A DNA stretch of 64,000 nt from G965204755 sp965243415 (lineage in GTDB: Bacteria; Acidobacteriota; Vicinamibacteria; Marinacidobacterales; Marinacidobacteraceae), in NCBI GenBank assembly GCA_965243415.1, contig OZ251549.1, positions 1,364,001 through 1,428,000 on the forward strand, written 5' to 3'. Below, one piece after another: positions 43,095 through 51,303 of the stretch (positions are counted from its first letter, which is position 1; the number at the start of each line of letters is the position of its first letter). Both the position numbers and the translations under genes were made by a program. A model generated the notes under the pieces. That model saw only the letters and a list, made by a program, of their open reading frames with translations. It had not been told where the DNA came from and did not search any database.

Positions 43095-43471
43095 GTCGCT
43101 TCCCTCCGGGGGCCGCCGGCCGGCGTTCCCCCGAGTCGGTGGCGGAGCGCCGCCAGGGCGGCCCGCTCCGCGGGTGTCATTCGATGTCCTTCGGTGGCGG
43201 CCGCGGCCAGCGCCGCCAGCTCCGCCCCGGTCGGCGGCCGCTCCCGCAACCGCCGCAGCCATTCCTTCCGGCCCTCGATCCAGAAGACCTTCTCCCCGTT
43301 CCCCCGCTCCCGCTCCCGGAAGTCGGCCCCGAACCGCTCCCGCAGCCGCCCCACCCAGCGCTGCGCCGAGCGCCGGCCCACCCCCAGCGCCGACTGCAGG
43401 TCCGCGTAGGTGGCCGCGCTCCCGCCCAGCAGCACCCGGCAGGCCGCCAGCGCCCGGTCGGTGGCTTCCAT
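43091..43471 (-). CDS. Winged-helix DNA-binding protein
   Basis: 126 residues. The N-terminal half reads ATYADLQSALGVGRRSAQRW then VGRLRERFGADFRER and KVFWIEG, a DeoR/HTH_11-like wing-helix. The rest is Ala/Arg-rich. It lies just after the MuB-like gene and probably regulates within the early program. Confidence 0.6.
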   Translation of the reverse strand: MEATDRALAACRVLLGGSAATYADLQSALGVGRRSAQRWVGRLRERFGADFRERERGNGEKVFWIEGRKEWLRRLRERPPTGAELAALAAAATEGHRMTPAERAALAALRHRLGGTPAGGPRREAT

Positions 43472-43473
43472 CC

Positions 43474-44412
43474 TCAGCCGCCCCCCAACTCCCGCCAGGC
43501 CGCCCGCAGGTGTTCCTCCGCCAGCGCCTCCTCCCCGGCGAACAGGTGCGCCAGCCGCAGCGCCTTGGTCACCCCCCGCAGCGATCCCGGCTGCAGCCCG
43601 ATCCGCCGCAGGAAGGGCCGCACCGAACCGGGCAGCCCCCAGGCGTCGAAGATGGCTTCCAGGTCCCCCTTCGTCGGCCGGCCCAGCCGCACCCGCTTGC
43701 CGATCCGGCTGAACAGTTGGGCGAACTCCGCCGCCCGGCGGCCCCCGGTGATCCGGGCATAGACCAGTTCGTTCCCCAGGATGGCCAGGCCCGCCCCGGT
43801 GGCGTCGTGGATCCCGCGCAGCCCTTCCAGGGCGCGGGTGTCCAGGTGCTGGGCTTCGTCCACCACCAGGAGCCCTTCGGAGCCTTCCAGCCGGGCCACG
43901 AGGTCGGCTTCGATCCGGGCCGACCCGGCGAAGCGCGGACGCAGCCCGCAGGCCAGGGCGGCGCGCTCCAGGCAGGCGTGGAGCCCCCGGCAGGCGGTGG
44001 TCATGGTGGCCAGGAAGGCGTTGGGGCGGGCACCCGCGTAGTGGCGGGCGGTGAGGGTCTTGCCGGCCCCGGCGTCGCCGTAGATCACCGCCAGGTCGCC
44101 GGCGGCCTGGGCGTAGGTGAGGGCCGCCAGGATGCGGCGGGCGGAAGGGGTCTCCACCCAGCCGGGGGCGGCGGGGAGCCCCTCCCGCCAGCGGGAGCGC
44201 TCCCCCCGGGAGTCCAGCCAGCGCTCGACGCGCGCCGAAACGCCCCGGTCGTCGGCGCCGTACTTCCCGGCCAGCCAGGTGGAGAGGGCGGAGTCGGAGA
44301 TGCCGATGACCCGGGCCGCCTTCGCCTGGGAGAGCCCCGCCGCGGCCAGCGCCGCCCGGGTCCGCTCCCGCAGGTCCGCCCCCGGCGCCGGGACCGGAGC
44401 CGGGGCGCTCAC
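43474..44412 (-). CDS. MuB-like transposition ATPase / target-DNA activator
   Basis: 312 residues, the same length as MuB. The N-terminal HTH (LSQAKAARVIGISDSALSTW) is followed by an AAA+ core: Walker A YGDAGAGKT, Walker B GLLVVDEAQHLD and sensor ILGNELVYARI. The C-terminal helical domain includes GSLRGVTKALRLAHLFAGE. MuB-type proteins bind target DNA, activate the transposase and confer target immunity. It overlaps the 104-residue gene upstream by four bases. Confidence 0.93.
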   Translation of the reverse strand: MSAPAPVPAPGADLRERTRAALAAAGLSQAKAARVIGISDSALSTWLAGKYGADDRGVSARVERWLDSRGERSRWREGLPAAPGWVETPSARRILAALTYAQAAGDLAVIYGDAGAGKTLTARHYAGARPNAFLATMTTACRGLHACLERAALACGLRPRFAGSARIEADLVARLEGSEGLLVVDEAQHLDTRALEGLRGIHDATGAGLAILGNELVYARITGGRRAAEFAQLFSRIGKRVRLGRPTKGDLEAIFDAWGLPGSVRPFLRRIGLQPGSLRGVTKALRLAHLFAGEEALAEEHLRAAWRELGGG

Positions 44413-44723
44413 CGCCGCCCTCCCGGCTTCGAGGCGGCCAGGCCCCGCAACTCGATGGCCATCCCCTCGATCACCCGCTCGACCGTCAGCCGCAGCCGCT
44501 CCGGGGTGGGGCGCGACCAGGGCAGCGGCTCGAACACCGCCCCCGCCCGCGCCACCACCCGGCCCCCCGCCGTCGCCGCCGTCACCCGCACGAACACCGG
44601 CTCCTCCCCCGCCGTCCAGGCCGAAGCCTCCCCGGCGTCCTCCGTCGTCCAGGCCTGGCCCTCCGCGTCGAACACCAGGTAGAGCGTCCGCAGCCGGAAC
44701 CGGCGGGAGCCGAAGGCGGTCAT
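44409..44723 (-). CDS. Small early protein between MuA and MuB genes
   Basis: 104 residues; the ATG overlaps the transposase stop (ATGA). A beta-rich N-terminus (RFRLRTLYLVFDAEG) and the C-terminus RLRLTVERVIEGMAIELRGL are visible. Tight coupling on both sides argues for a real gene. No family recognised; an accessory transposition role would be a guess. Confidence 0.65.
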   Translation of the reverse strand: MTAFGSRRFRLRTLYLVFDAEGQAWTTEDAGEASAWTAGEEPVFVRVTAATAGGRVVARAGAVFEPLPWSRPTPERLRLTVERVIEGMAIELRGLAASKPGGRR

Positions 44724-46711
44724 CCGCCGCTCCCCGCCCGGCGGCGCCCGCCCAGCGCCAGCATCCGGTCGTCGAACCGCCGCCGCAGGGTCTCGTCCGA
44801 CGCCCCCGGGGGCTCCGCCCCGAACACCGGCCGCACCACCCCCGGCCGGGTCTCCGGCGGCGCCTCCCCGGCCCCGGCCTCCGCCAGCAGCGAGTCCAGA
44901 TGGTCGGCCTCCATCCGCCGGTGGATCTCCAGCTGCTCCCGGGCGTTCCGCTTCAGCCGGTTCACCTCCCGCGCCCGCTTCCGCGCCGCCCCGGTGTCCA
45001 GCACCGGCGCCGCGCCCTGCAGCTCCGCCTTCCCCAGCAGCCGGCCCTGCGGCGTCTCCACCACCACCGGCCGGTCCAGGTGGTCCGGGTCGAAGCGCAC
45101 CACCACCCGCCGCCGCGCCTGCGTCCGCCCGCTCAGCCGCTCCGCCAGCGGCTCCGACCAGTAGCGGTTGCCGAACAGGTGCACCGCGCCGCTGGCCCGG
45201 TCGGCCACCACCGCCGCCGCCGCCAGCAGCCACCGCGACAACTGCGCCTCCGTGGGCCGGGCGATCTCCCCGGAGCGCGCCGCGTAGCCGGCGGCGAACA
45301 CCTCGTCGAAACTGCGCCCCTCCATCCCCAGGCCCCGCCGGCCCCGCCGGGCGTTGTGCAGCCGCACCCCCTCCGCCACCACCGTCGCCAGCAACTCCGG
45401 CGACACCGCCCGGCTCCGGTAGTTCTCCGGCTTGGCCTCCGGCTTGTTCCCGGTCCAGGCCCCCCGCAGCCGGTGGTCCCGGGCGATGTCGGTGGCGAAG
45501 TCCCGGAAGGCCCGCTCGATGGGCTTCGACTGCCCGTGGTAGGGCGTCGTCCAGTGGATCCGGTCGGCCCCCACCATCCGGGTCAGCAGGCCCAGCGGAT
45601 CCTCCGGCTTCACCTTGAACCGGTAGCGGTTGCGGACGCCGCCGGTGAAGACCTTGGCCGCCCCGGCGCGGCCGTTGTCCAGGAACACCTGCCCGGGGAC
45701 GCCGTACTCGCGGAGGAGGTCGGCGAAGCCCAGGCGGTAGCCGTCGGAGGACTCGGTGCGGTCGAGGCGGTGGCTGAGGATCTTGCCGGAGTGGAGGTCC
45801 TGCCAGGCGACCAGCATCGGGCGCTCGACGGCGCCGTCGGGCCAGCGGACGAAGAGGTCGAGGCGGTGCCCGTCGGCGTTGACCGCTTCCAGGGCGCCGA
45901 GGGCGGCGCGGTCGCGGATCTGGGGCGGGCGCAGGCGGGCGGCCGCTTCCCGGCCTTCCCGGGCCAGGACCACGGCGGCGCGGGGGACTTCCCGGTCGAG
46001 GCGGCGCCGGAGGGCGCGGGCGTCGGCGGGGACCGTCCAGCCGCGGGACTCGGCCAGGCGGCGGAGGGTGCGGAAGCAGTGGGCCAGGGGCGGGGCTTCG
46101 GGGCGGAGGTAGTCGGTCTTGAAGGCTTCCCAGGCTTCGGGGTCGCACGCGACGGAGGGGGCGCGGCCGGGGTGGCGGGAGGCCAGGGCCAGGGGCCAGA
46201 GGCGGCGGGGGGCTTCCCGGAGTCCGGGGCGGCCGGAGGAGCCGTACCAGGCGTTGCGCAGGGTGCGGGCGCTCCATCGGGAGCCCTCGGCGGCCCGGGC
46301 GAAGGCGGCCATCACCGGGGCGCGCTGGCGCAGGTGGGCGTCCACCGCGGCGTCGATCAGCACCGCCTGCTCCTCGGCGCGCTCCCGCTGCCGGGAGGCG
46401 AGACCGGCCCAGCGCGCCGCCAACGCCGCCTCATCGAAGGACGCGGCGGCCGGAGCGGGCGCGGGAGCGCCGCCGGCGTCTTCTTCATCGGCCTCGGCTT
46501 CGGCGTCTGCGAGGAGGAGGCGCAGGTCCTCAGGGAGGTCTTCCGCGCGGAAGCAGCGCCGGTTCCAGGCGCCGCGTTCGGGGGCCGGTTCGAAGGGCCA
46601 GTCTTCGAGGCGCGCCCGGCGGTTGACCTCGCGCCTGGTGACTCCCAGCCGGTCGGCGATCTCCGCCGCCGTCCACGATCGTCCGCCGTCAGGCGGCACC
46701 CCCGGCGCCAC
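44720..46711 (-). CDS. MuA-like DDE transposase
   Basis: 663 residues from a GTG, the same length as Mu transposase A. The N-terminal HTH (WTAAEIADRLGVTRREVNRR) is the internal-activation-sequence type. The DDE core has VNADGHRLDL (first Asp), GVPGQVFLDNGRAGAA (second Asp) and HGQSKPIERAFRDFATDIA (Glu). It is followed by the Mu C-terminal beta-barrel, with LFGNRYWSEPLAERLSG and VVVRFDPDHLDRPVVV. It joins phage ends to target DNA for integration and replicative transposition. Confidence 0.95.
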   Translation of the reverse strand: MAPGVPPDGGRSWTAAEIADRLGVTRREVNRRARLEDWPFEPAPERGAWNRRCFRAEDLPEDLRLLLADAEAEADEEDAGGAPAPAPAAASFDEAALAARWAGLASRQRERAEEQAVLIDAAVDAHLRQRAPVMAAFARAAEGSRWSARTLRNAWYGSSGRPGLREAPRRLWPLALASRHPGRAPSVACDPEAWEAFKTDYLRPEAPPLAHCFRTLRRLAESRGWTVPADARALRRRLDREVPRAAVVLAREGREAAARLRPPQIRDRAALGALEAVNADGHRLDLFVRWPDGAVERPMLVAWQDLHSGKILSHRLDRTESSDGYRLGFADLLREYGVPGQVFLDNGRAGAAKVFTGGVRNRYRFKVKPEDPLGLLTRMVGADRIHWTTPYHGQSKPIERAFRDFATDIARDHRLRGAWTGNKPEAKPENYRSRAVSPELLATVVAEGVRLHNARRGRRGLGMEGRSFDEVFAAGYAARSGEIARPTEAQLSRWLLAAAAVVADRASGAVHLFGNRYWSEPLAERLSGRTQARRRVVVRFDPDHLDRPVVVETPQGRLLGKAELQGAAPVLDTGAARKRAREVNRLKRNAREQLEIHRRMEADHLDSLLAEAGAGEAPPETRPGVVRPVFGAEPPGASDETLRRRFDDRMLALGGRRRAGSGG

Positions 46712-46715
46712 CGGG

Positions 46716-47000
46716 TCAACGTCCGTCCGCCGGCCCGAAGGGCAGACGACCCGTCGCCGGCTCCCGGAACCCCGGGATCCCCGCGGTCATCCGGTAGAGC
46801 CAGACGCGCTTTCCCCGGCGCGTCACCGACTGCCGGCACTCGATCGCGGCTCCGCCGTGGCGCAACTCGGAGACGATGCTGTTCACCGCGCAGACCTCCG
46901 CGAACCGCACGATGTCCAGGGTCGAGTACTCCCGACCGTCCGCCAGCAACTCGTGCACCCGCTGCAGTCGCGCCGAACGGTCCAGCCGCGCCGCGTGCAT
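46716..47000 (-). CDS. Winged-helix early protein
   Basis: 94 residues; ATG overlaps the previous stop by one base (TGATG). It contains YSTLDIVRFAEVCAVNSIVSELRHGG and a wing with AIECRQSVTRRGKRVWLYRM, the small wHTH type common in phages. An upstream alternative start is rejected because of the overlap pattern. It is probably a regulator. Confidence 0.7.
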   Translation of the reverse strand: MHAARLDRSARLQRVHELLADGREYSTLDIVRFAEVCAVNSIVSELRHGGAAIECRQSVTRRGKRVWLYRMTAGIPGFREPATGRLPFGPADGR

Positions 47001-47260
47001 CAGGCGTCGGACCGGGCCGGCGCCGGGGGTGCGTCCGGCTCCGGACGCGGAATGTCCGGCGGCCACTCGGCGCCGCTCGGCCACTGCTCGGAGAGATAGC
47101 GGATCACCCGGTCGGCTCGCCGGGTGGTGAGATCGTGCCCGCGAATGAGCCGGGCGTAGAAGTCGCCGCTGCCCGAGGCCAGCCGACCTACGGTGTGGGG
47201 GCTTCGTCCGGAGGCCCCGGCAGCGGCCTCGATGAGGGCGACCACCTGTCTGTGAGACAT
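47000..47260 (-). CDS. Ner-like HTH protein, first gene of the early operon
   Basis: 86 residues. It has a Cro/HTH-like segment, GRSPHTVGRLASGSGDFYARL and RRADRVIRYLSEQW. In Mu the first early gene, ner, represses the early promoter; by position this is the counterpart. The ATG lies seven bases after the -10 of a strong promoter, so the mRNA is probably leaderless. Confidence 0.7.
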   Translation of the reverse strand: MSHRQVVALIEAAAGASGRSPHTVGRLASGSGDFYARLIRGHDLTTRRADRVIRYLSEQWPSGAEWPPDIPRPEPDAPPAPARSDA

Positions 47261-47297
47261 TTAGATCATTATAAGGCTATATATCTCACATAGTCAA
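47261..47297 (-). promoter_or_regulatory. Early promoter of the prophage (leftward)
   Basis: On the minus strand: TTGACT, 18-bp spacer, TATAAT (47273-47268), then GATCTAA and ATG. This is the best promoter in the window and falls in its most AT-rich patch. Confidence 0.85.
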
Positions 47298-47340
47298 TCT
47301 CCAATCCCTGCCGTCCTCATGCTCCGTGCTATATCTCGCC
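47275..47340. promoter_or_regulatory. Direct-repeat operators of the repressor/early switch
   Basis: GGCTATATATCTCAC (47275-47289) and GTGCTATATCTCGCC (47326-47340) are similar 15-mers in direct orientation. The first lies in the spacer of the early promoter; the second overlaps the likely -10 (TATATC at 47330) of the repressor gene. This is a natural arrangement for mutual control by repressor and Ner-like protein. Confidence 0.55.
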
Positions 47341-47344
47341 TGTC

Positions 47345-48187
47345 ATGACGGTGTTCGAGCACTTCGTCGCGGCCATCCGCGAACGGCTCGACGAGCAAGG
47401 GATCTCAGCGCGAGCGGCAGCTCTCCGGGCCGGGCTGCCGGTGCGCAGCGTGAACGGGATCCTCGAGGGCCATGTCCCTTCGGTGGAGCGCGCTGCGGAG
47501 GTGGCGACCGCGCTCGGGCTCGAGTTCTACATCGGCCCGCCCCGGGCGCCGACCGGGTCGCCGGCCTCCGGAGTGAGGATTCCGGCGCGGCTCCGGGATC
47601 TGGAAGCCGCGGCGCGGATGCTCAACGAGTTCGTTCTGGAAGCGGGCGGAGATCCCCTTCCCGAGGAGCTGACGGCACCGGAACGGTCAGAGGGGCCCGA
47701 GGAGCCGGCGCCCGAATTCCCGGCCTCCGAGCCTCCGGAGGAGGTCGCCGAGCCCGCCGTCGAGTTCCTGTCGATCCGTTCCCTGGAGGAGGTCCGCGCC
47801 GCAGCCGGGTCGGGCGAGGTGGTGTTCGACGAGTCCGAGGGATCGCCGCTGCGCATCGTGCGCGACCTTCTTCCTCGTTGGGCCCGCTCGCACGACCTCT
47901 CCTGCATCGGGGCCGTGGGCGATTCCATGGAGCCGGAGATCCGGGCCGGCGATGTGCTGGTGGTGGCCACTTCCTGCAACGAAGCGGTCCACGATCAGAT
48001 CGTCGTCGTCCACACCGACGACGGATTGGTCGTCAAGCGGAACCGGGAGACGGAGGACGGCTGGGAACTGGTGAGCAACAACCCGAAGTACCCGCCGCGG
48101 CCGGCTACCGAGGATGACCGGATCGTGGGCCGGGTCGCCTGGCACGGGCCGCGGGCCGCGGCGCGGGGGGAAAGCCCGGAGGATTGA
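47345..48187 (+). CDS. Phage repressor with HTH and S24 peptidase domains
   Basis: 280 residues. The N-terminal HTH spans about 1-60 (LDEQGISARAAALRAGLPVR, then VNGILEGHVPSVERA). An acidic linker (PERSEGPEEPAPEFPASEPP) leads to a LexA/CI-like domain with the Ser nucleophile in VGDSMEPEIRAGD and the Lys in GLVVKRN. Such repressors are inactivated by RecA-stimulated self-cleavage. It is divergent from the early operon and keeps lysogeny; its ATG lies nine bases after TATATC, so it may be translated without a Shine-Dalgarno. Confidence 0.9.
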   Translation: MTVFEHFVAAIRERLDEQGISARAAALRAGLPVRSVNGILEGHVPSVERAAEVATALGLEFYIGPPRAPTGSPASGVRIPARLRDLEAAARMLNEFVLEAGGDPLPEELTAPERSEGPEEPAPEFPASEPPEEVAEPAVEFLSIRSLEEVRAAAGSGEVVFDESEGSPLRIVRDLLPRWARSHDLSCIGAVGDSMEPEIRAGDVLVVATSCNEAVHDQIVVVHTDDGLVVKRNRETEDGWELVSNNPKYPPRPATEDDRIVGRVAWHGPRAAARGESPED

Positions 48188-48241
48188 CGGCGACCCGGTT
48201 AGACCCGGTGACTCGAGGGCTTCCCGCGGCGCGGGGGGCGG

Positions 48242-49486
48242 TCAGCCACCGGAGCCGGTCCCGGCGGCGGTGAGGCGCTCGGCGGCGAGGTCGGCGTAGT
48301 CGGGGACGATCTCGACGCCGAGGAAGCGGCGGCCGGTGCGGAGGGCGGCGACCCCGGTGGAACCGGAGCCGGCGAAGGGGTCGAGGACCAGGGCGCCGGG
48401 CGGGGCCAGGGCCAGCAGGGCCGCCATCAGGGCGACCGGCTTCCCGGTGATGTGGCGCTTGCCGCCGCCCTGATCCACCGGGTGGGGGAAGACCCCGGGG
48501 AGGCAGTGGGCAGCGCGTTCGGCGGCGAGGTCCCCGTTCGAGCCCCAGAGGAGGAACTCCGCCTGCTGGCGGAAGCGGCCCCGGCGGGGGAGGGCGCGGA
48601 GCCCCTTGTCCCAGACGACGGTGCCGCGCCAGCGGAAGCCGGCGGCCTGGAAGGCGTGGGCGACGAGCGGGTACTGGCGCCAGTCGGTGAAGACGATGGC
48701 GGGAGCCCCGGGCCGGAGGAGGCGGCGGGCGGCTTCGGCCCAGCGGGTCCACCAGGCGGCGTAGGCCTCGGGGTCCCGGTGGTTGCCGGCCATCTCCGGG
48801 TAGCGGGGTCGGGTGGCAGTTTCGCGCTGGTAGTCGGCGTTGCGGCGGCGCTCGTCGGGGACGCCGCGGACGGCGCTGGAGTAGGGCGGGTCGGTGACCA
48901 GGGCGTCGGCGCAGCCCTCCGGGAGGGCCGGGAGCAGGTCGAGGGCGTCCGCCCGGAAGAGGACGGCGCTGCGGCCCCGGTGGCGGGGTTCGGGGAGTCC
49001 GTCGAGGTCGAGGCCGAGCGGGGGCGGGACGGGAGCGCCGAGCGGGGGCCGGGCGTTGTCGGCGGCGCGGGCGCGGCGGATGCGGGCGGCGATGCGGCGG
49101 AGAGTGCTGCGCGTGAGGGGCTCGCCGCGGCGCTCCGCGGTTTCGCAGGCGGCAACGAACTCCTCGTCGGAGAGGCCGGCGTGGGCGTGCCGGATGGCTC
49201 GCAGGTTCCCGCGGCTGAGGGCGTTGTCCACCGGAACGCCCTTCCCGCGCCGCGACCCGGACTCGTGCGGGCTCGCCGGAGGGTTGGCGGCGGCGACGGC
49301 CCGTTCGGCTTCCATGACCAGGCGGGCGGCGCTGACCTGGATGTCGTTCCGCTTCAGGATGGCGGCGGCCGCCACGAGGGCGCGGGCGTCGTCGCGGATG
49401 CGGAGGCGCTCGAAGTCGTCCCGGGCGGCGGCGAGGGCCCTGCGGGCGCCGTCGATCCGGGCGGGGACGAGGTGATGTTCGCTCAT
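48242..49486 (-). CDS. Prophage DNA (adenine/cytosine-N4) methyltransferase
   Basis: 414 residues from the ATG MSEHHLVPARIDGARRAL; the frame is open further upstream but lacks coding character. An N-terminal helical region (to ~150) precedes the catalytic domain: motif IV TDPPYSS, target-recognition region, and motif I DPFAGSGSTGVAA near the C-terminus. The order IV before I defines the beta class of amino-methyltransferases. There is no restriction gene, so it is an orphan that probably protects phage DNA, analogous in role to Mu Mom though unrelated to it. Confidence 0.88.
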   Translation of the reverse strand: MSEHHLVPARIDGARRALAAARDDFERLRIRDDARALVAAAAILKRNDIQVSAARLVMEAERAVAAANPPASPHESGSRRGKGVPVDNALSRGNLRAIRHAHAGLSDEEFVAACETAERRGEPLTRSTLRRIAARIRRARAADNARPPLGAPVPPPLGLDLDGLPEPRHRGRSAVLFRADALDLLPALPEGCADALVTDPPYSSAVRGVPDERRRNADYQRETATRPRYPEMAGNHRDPEAYAAWWTRWAEAARRLLRPGAPAIVFTDWRQYPLVAHAFQAAGFRWRGTVVWDKGLRALPRRGRFRQQAEFLLWGSNGDLAAERAAHCLPGVFPHPVDQGGGKRHITGKPVALMAALLALAPPGALVLDPFAGSGSTGVAALRTGRRFLGVEIVPDYADLAAERLTAAGTGSGG

Positions 49487-49519
49487 TCGGTCGGGGTCGG
49501 AGGCCGCTGCGGGACCTCC

Positions 49520-49703
49520 GCAGAACTGCGTTCCCCGGGGAATGGAGTTCCGGTCAGGGCCGGAGCGGGAACACCGTTTCCGGGAGAACGGTATTCCGGG
49601 CCGACGGGTCATCGGGGCCGGACCGAGAACTTCGTTCTCCGGGGGAACGGAGTCCGGGGCGGGCGCCGACCGTAGGCGTACGGAGGGTGTTATCGCCGAT
49701 AAC
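49520..49703. promoter_or_regulatory. Three hairpin-like direct repeats and a palindrome upstream of the methyltransferase
   Basis: Related ~40-bp elements with pattern GAAC..CGTT(C/T)(C/T)CCGGG(G/A)GAA are found at about 49521, 49570 and 49625. GTTATCGCCGATAAC, a perfect palindrome with 7-bp arms, is at 49689-49703. The elements lie between the portal stop and the methyltransferase start and could be operators or terminators. Confidence 0.45.
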
Positions 49704-49731
49704 GCCCTGGGCGAAAGCGCGGCCTCATCGG

Positions 49732-51303
49732 TCAGGCATCCGCGTCGCCGATTCCGCGGGCGGTGAAGGCGGCGGGCGAAGAGGTGGCGGGCGGCCTGTT
49801 CGAGGGCTCCGGGGAGGGGATCGCGGGCGGCATCGAGGGAGTCGAAGTGCCCGATGGCGGCGCGGGTCGAGGCGATGCTCGGGGCGACGATCGGGGCCGG
49901 GTGGCGTTCTCGGTCTTCGAGAGATCGGGCCCCGATCTCCTCCAGGGGTCGGCGTCGGGGTCCTCCTCCCGGTGCAGCGCCGGGGGCGGCTCGGCATTCC
50001 TCCGAGGTGGCTGCCCGGGCCGGTTCGGCGGCGGGGCCGGTCGCGGCGCCGGGCCCAGCACCTCGGCGTCCGCTTCCGGTTCCGGGAGTTCCAGCCGGGC
50101 GCGGACCGCGGCGGCCGGGAGCCGCAGCCCCAGGGGGACGAGATCCCGCACCGCGGCGGCGAAGGCGGCGCGCCCGGCAGGGTCCGGCACCGGCAGCGTC
50201 AGCCGCGGGTAGCGCTCCTTCCGGCCCCAGTTCAGTTCCACGAAGGGGCGCACCAGGTCCCGGTTCAGGGTCTCCGCCAGTTGCCGGGCGTCGGCGCGCC
50301 GGATGTCGCCCCGGACCCGGTCGTGGACCTCCGCCTGCGCCCGGGAACTCCCGTCGTCGGCGGTCATGGTCTGGCCCAGCACCGCCTTCGAGACCTGCCG
50401 GTCCATGTAGGCGGCCAGGTTCTGGAACACCGCGCCCCCGCCCCCGCCGCTGCGCGCCCCGTCCTGGAACTCGATCCGCATGGAGTCCGGGATGGCGGCG
50501 GCGGCGTCGGTCCCCAGGTTCGCCAGGGCGGACACCAGGGTGCGGATGTCCTCGTCCCGGGCGCTCTCGGCGTTGTAGCGCCCCAGCCGCAGCGGGTGCC
50601 CGAAGACCTCCACGAAGGCGGTCCAGTCGGTGATGGCGTAGGCGCTCACCAGGTAGGCCCAGGCGGCGATCCGGGCCAGCCCGCCCCGGGCCGGGAGCCC
50701 GCTCTTGAGCCGGGGGCGGTGGACGATCCACTTGAACGGTTCCAGCGGGTTCCCCTCGTCGGGGCTGCGGTCGTCGAGCAGGCGCAGGGTCTGCCCGTCT
50801 TCCCGGTCCCAGCGGAAGTGGCGGGGGTCGCGCCAGAGGAACCGGTCCGGGGTCCAGGCCGGGCCTTCCCGGTTCCAGAGGATCTCGACCGCGGCCCAGC
50901 CCTTGCCGAGCCCGTCGAGCAGGTCCTCGATCAGGGCGGCGAAGTCGCTGTGGCGGACGATCTCCCGGACCGCTTCGGCCAGGCGCAGGTCTTCCGCGCC
51001 GTCCCCGGCGGGCTCGACGGCGGGTTCCAGGCCGGAGACCGCGCGGCGGCGGGTGCCCAGGACCGAGGCGTAGTGGGCGTACCGCTCCTCGATCTCCTCG
51101 GCGAGGGTGAGGAAGTCGCGGGACTCGCCGGCGTCGGCGGAACGGAGGACGGCGGCCAGGCGGTCGGGGGTGAGCCCGAAGGCGACGGTCTCGGCGGTCC
51201 AGGCCTGGCGGACGCCGGTGGCGGTGGGCCGGGCCGCCTCGGCGCCGAGCCGCCGGGGCAGCGGGCGCCCGTCGGGGCCCAGCAGCCGGGGGTTCCGGTT
51301 CAC
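49732..51303 (-). CDS. Mu gp29-like portal protein (DUF935), with local frameshift near the C-terminus
   Basis: 523 residues as read. Portal-family features include IEERYAHYASVLGTRRRAV, KGWAAVEILWNREG, FKWIVHRPRLKSGLPAR, AYAITDWTAFVEVFGHPLR and KAVLGQTMTADDG. The portal forms the DNA gate of the head. Between about 49945 and 49775 the natural protein-like sequence lies in another frame, with LEEIGARSLEDRERHPAPI and AAIGHFDSLDAARDPLPGAL, while the annotated frame reads Pro/Ser-rich. It then returns with ARGIGDADA. Two compensating indels, real or from sequencing, are likely. The start overlaps the terminase stop by four bases. Confidence 0.88.
   Translation of the reverse strand: MNRNPRLLGPDGRPLPRRLGAEAARPTATGVRQAWTAETVAFGLTPDRLAAVLRSADAGESRDFLTLAEEIEERYAHYASVLGTRRRAVSGLEPAVEPAGDGAEDLRLAEAVREIVRHSDFAALIEDLLDGLGKGWAAVEILWNREGPAWTPDRFLWRDPRHFRWDREDGQTLRLLDDRSPDEGNPLEPFKWIVHRPRLKSGLPARGGLARIAAWAYLVSAYAITDWTAFVEVFGHPLRLGRYNAESARDEDIRTLVSALANLGTDAAAAIPDSMRIEFQDGARSGGGGGAVFQNLAAYMDRQVSKAVLGQTMTADDGSSRAQAEVHDRVRGDIRRADARQLAETLNRDLVRPFVELNWGRKERYPRLTLPVPDPAGRAAFAAAVRDLVPLGLRLPAAAVRARLELPEPEADAEVLGPAPRPAPPPNRPGQPPRRNAEPPPALHREEDPDADPWRRSGPDLSKTENATRPRSSPRASPRPAPPSGTSTPSMPPAIPSPEPSNRPPATSSPAAFTARGIGDADA

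Noticed and set aside
47345..48187. LexA as identity of the S24 protein
   Set aside because: The N-terminal HTH is of the Cro/CI kind, the linker is long and acidic, and the gene sits divergent from the transposition operon, so it is the phage repressor.
49542..49766. Small rightward gene upstream of the methyltransferase
   Set aside because: Its repeated RENGIPG-like content only reflects the DNA repeats, and it overlaps the portal gene end.
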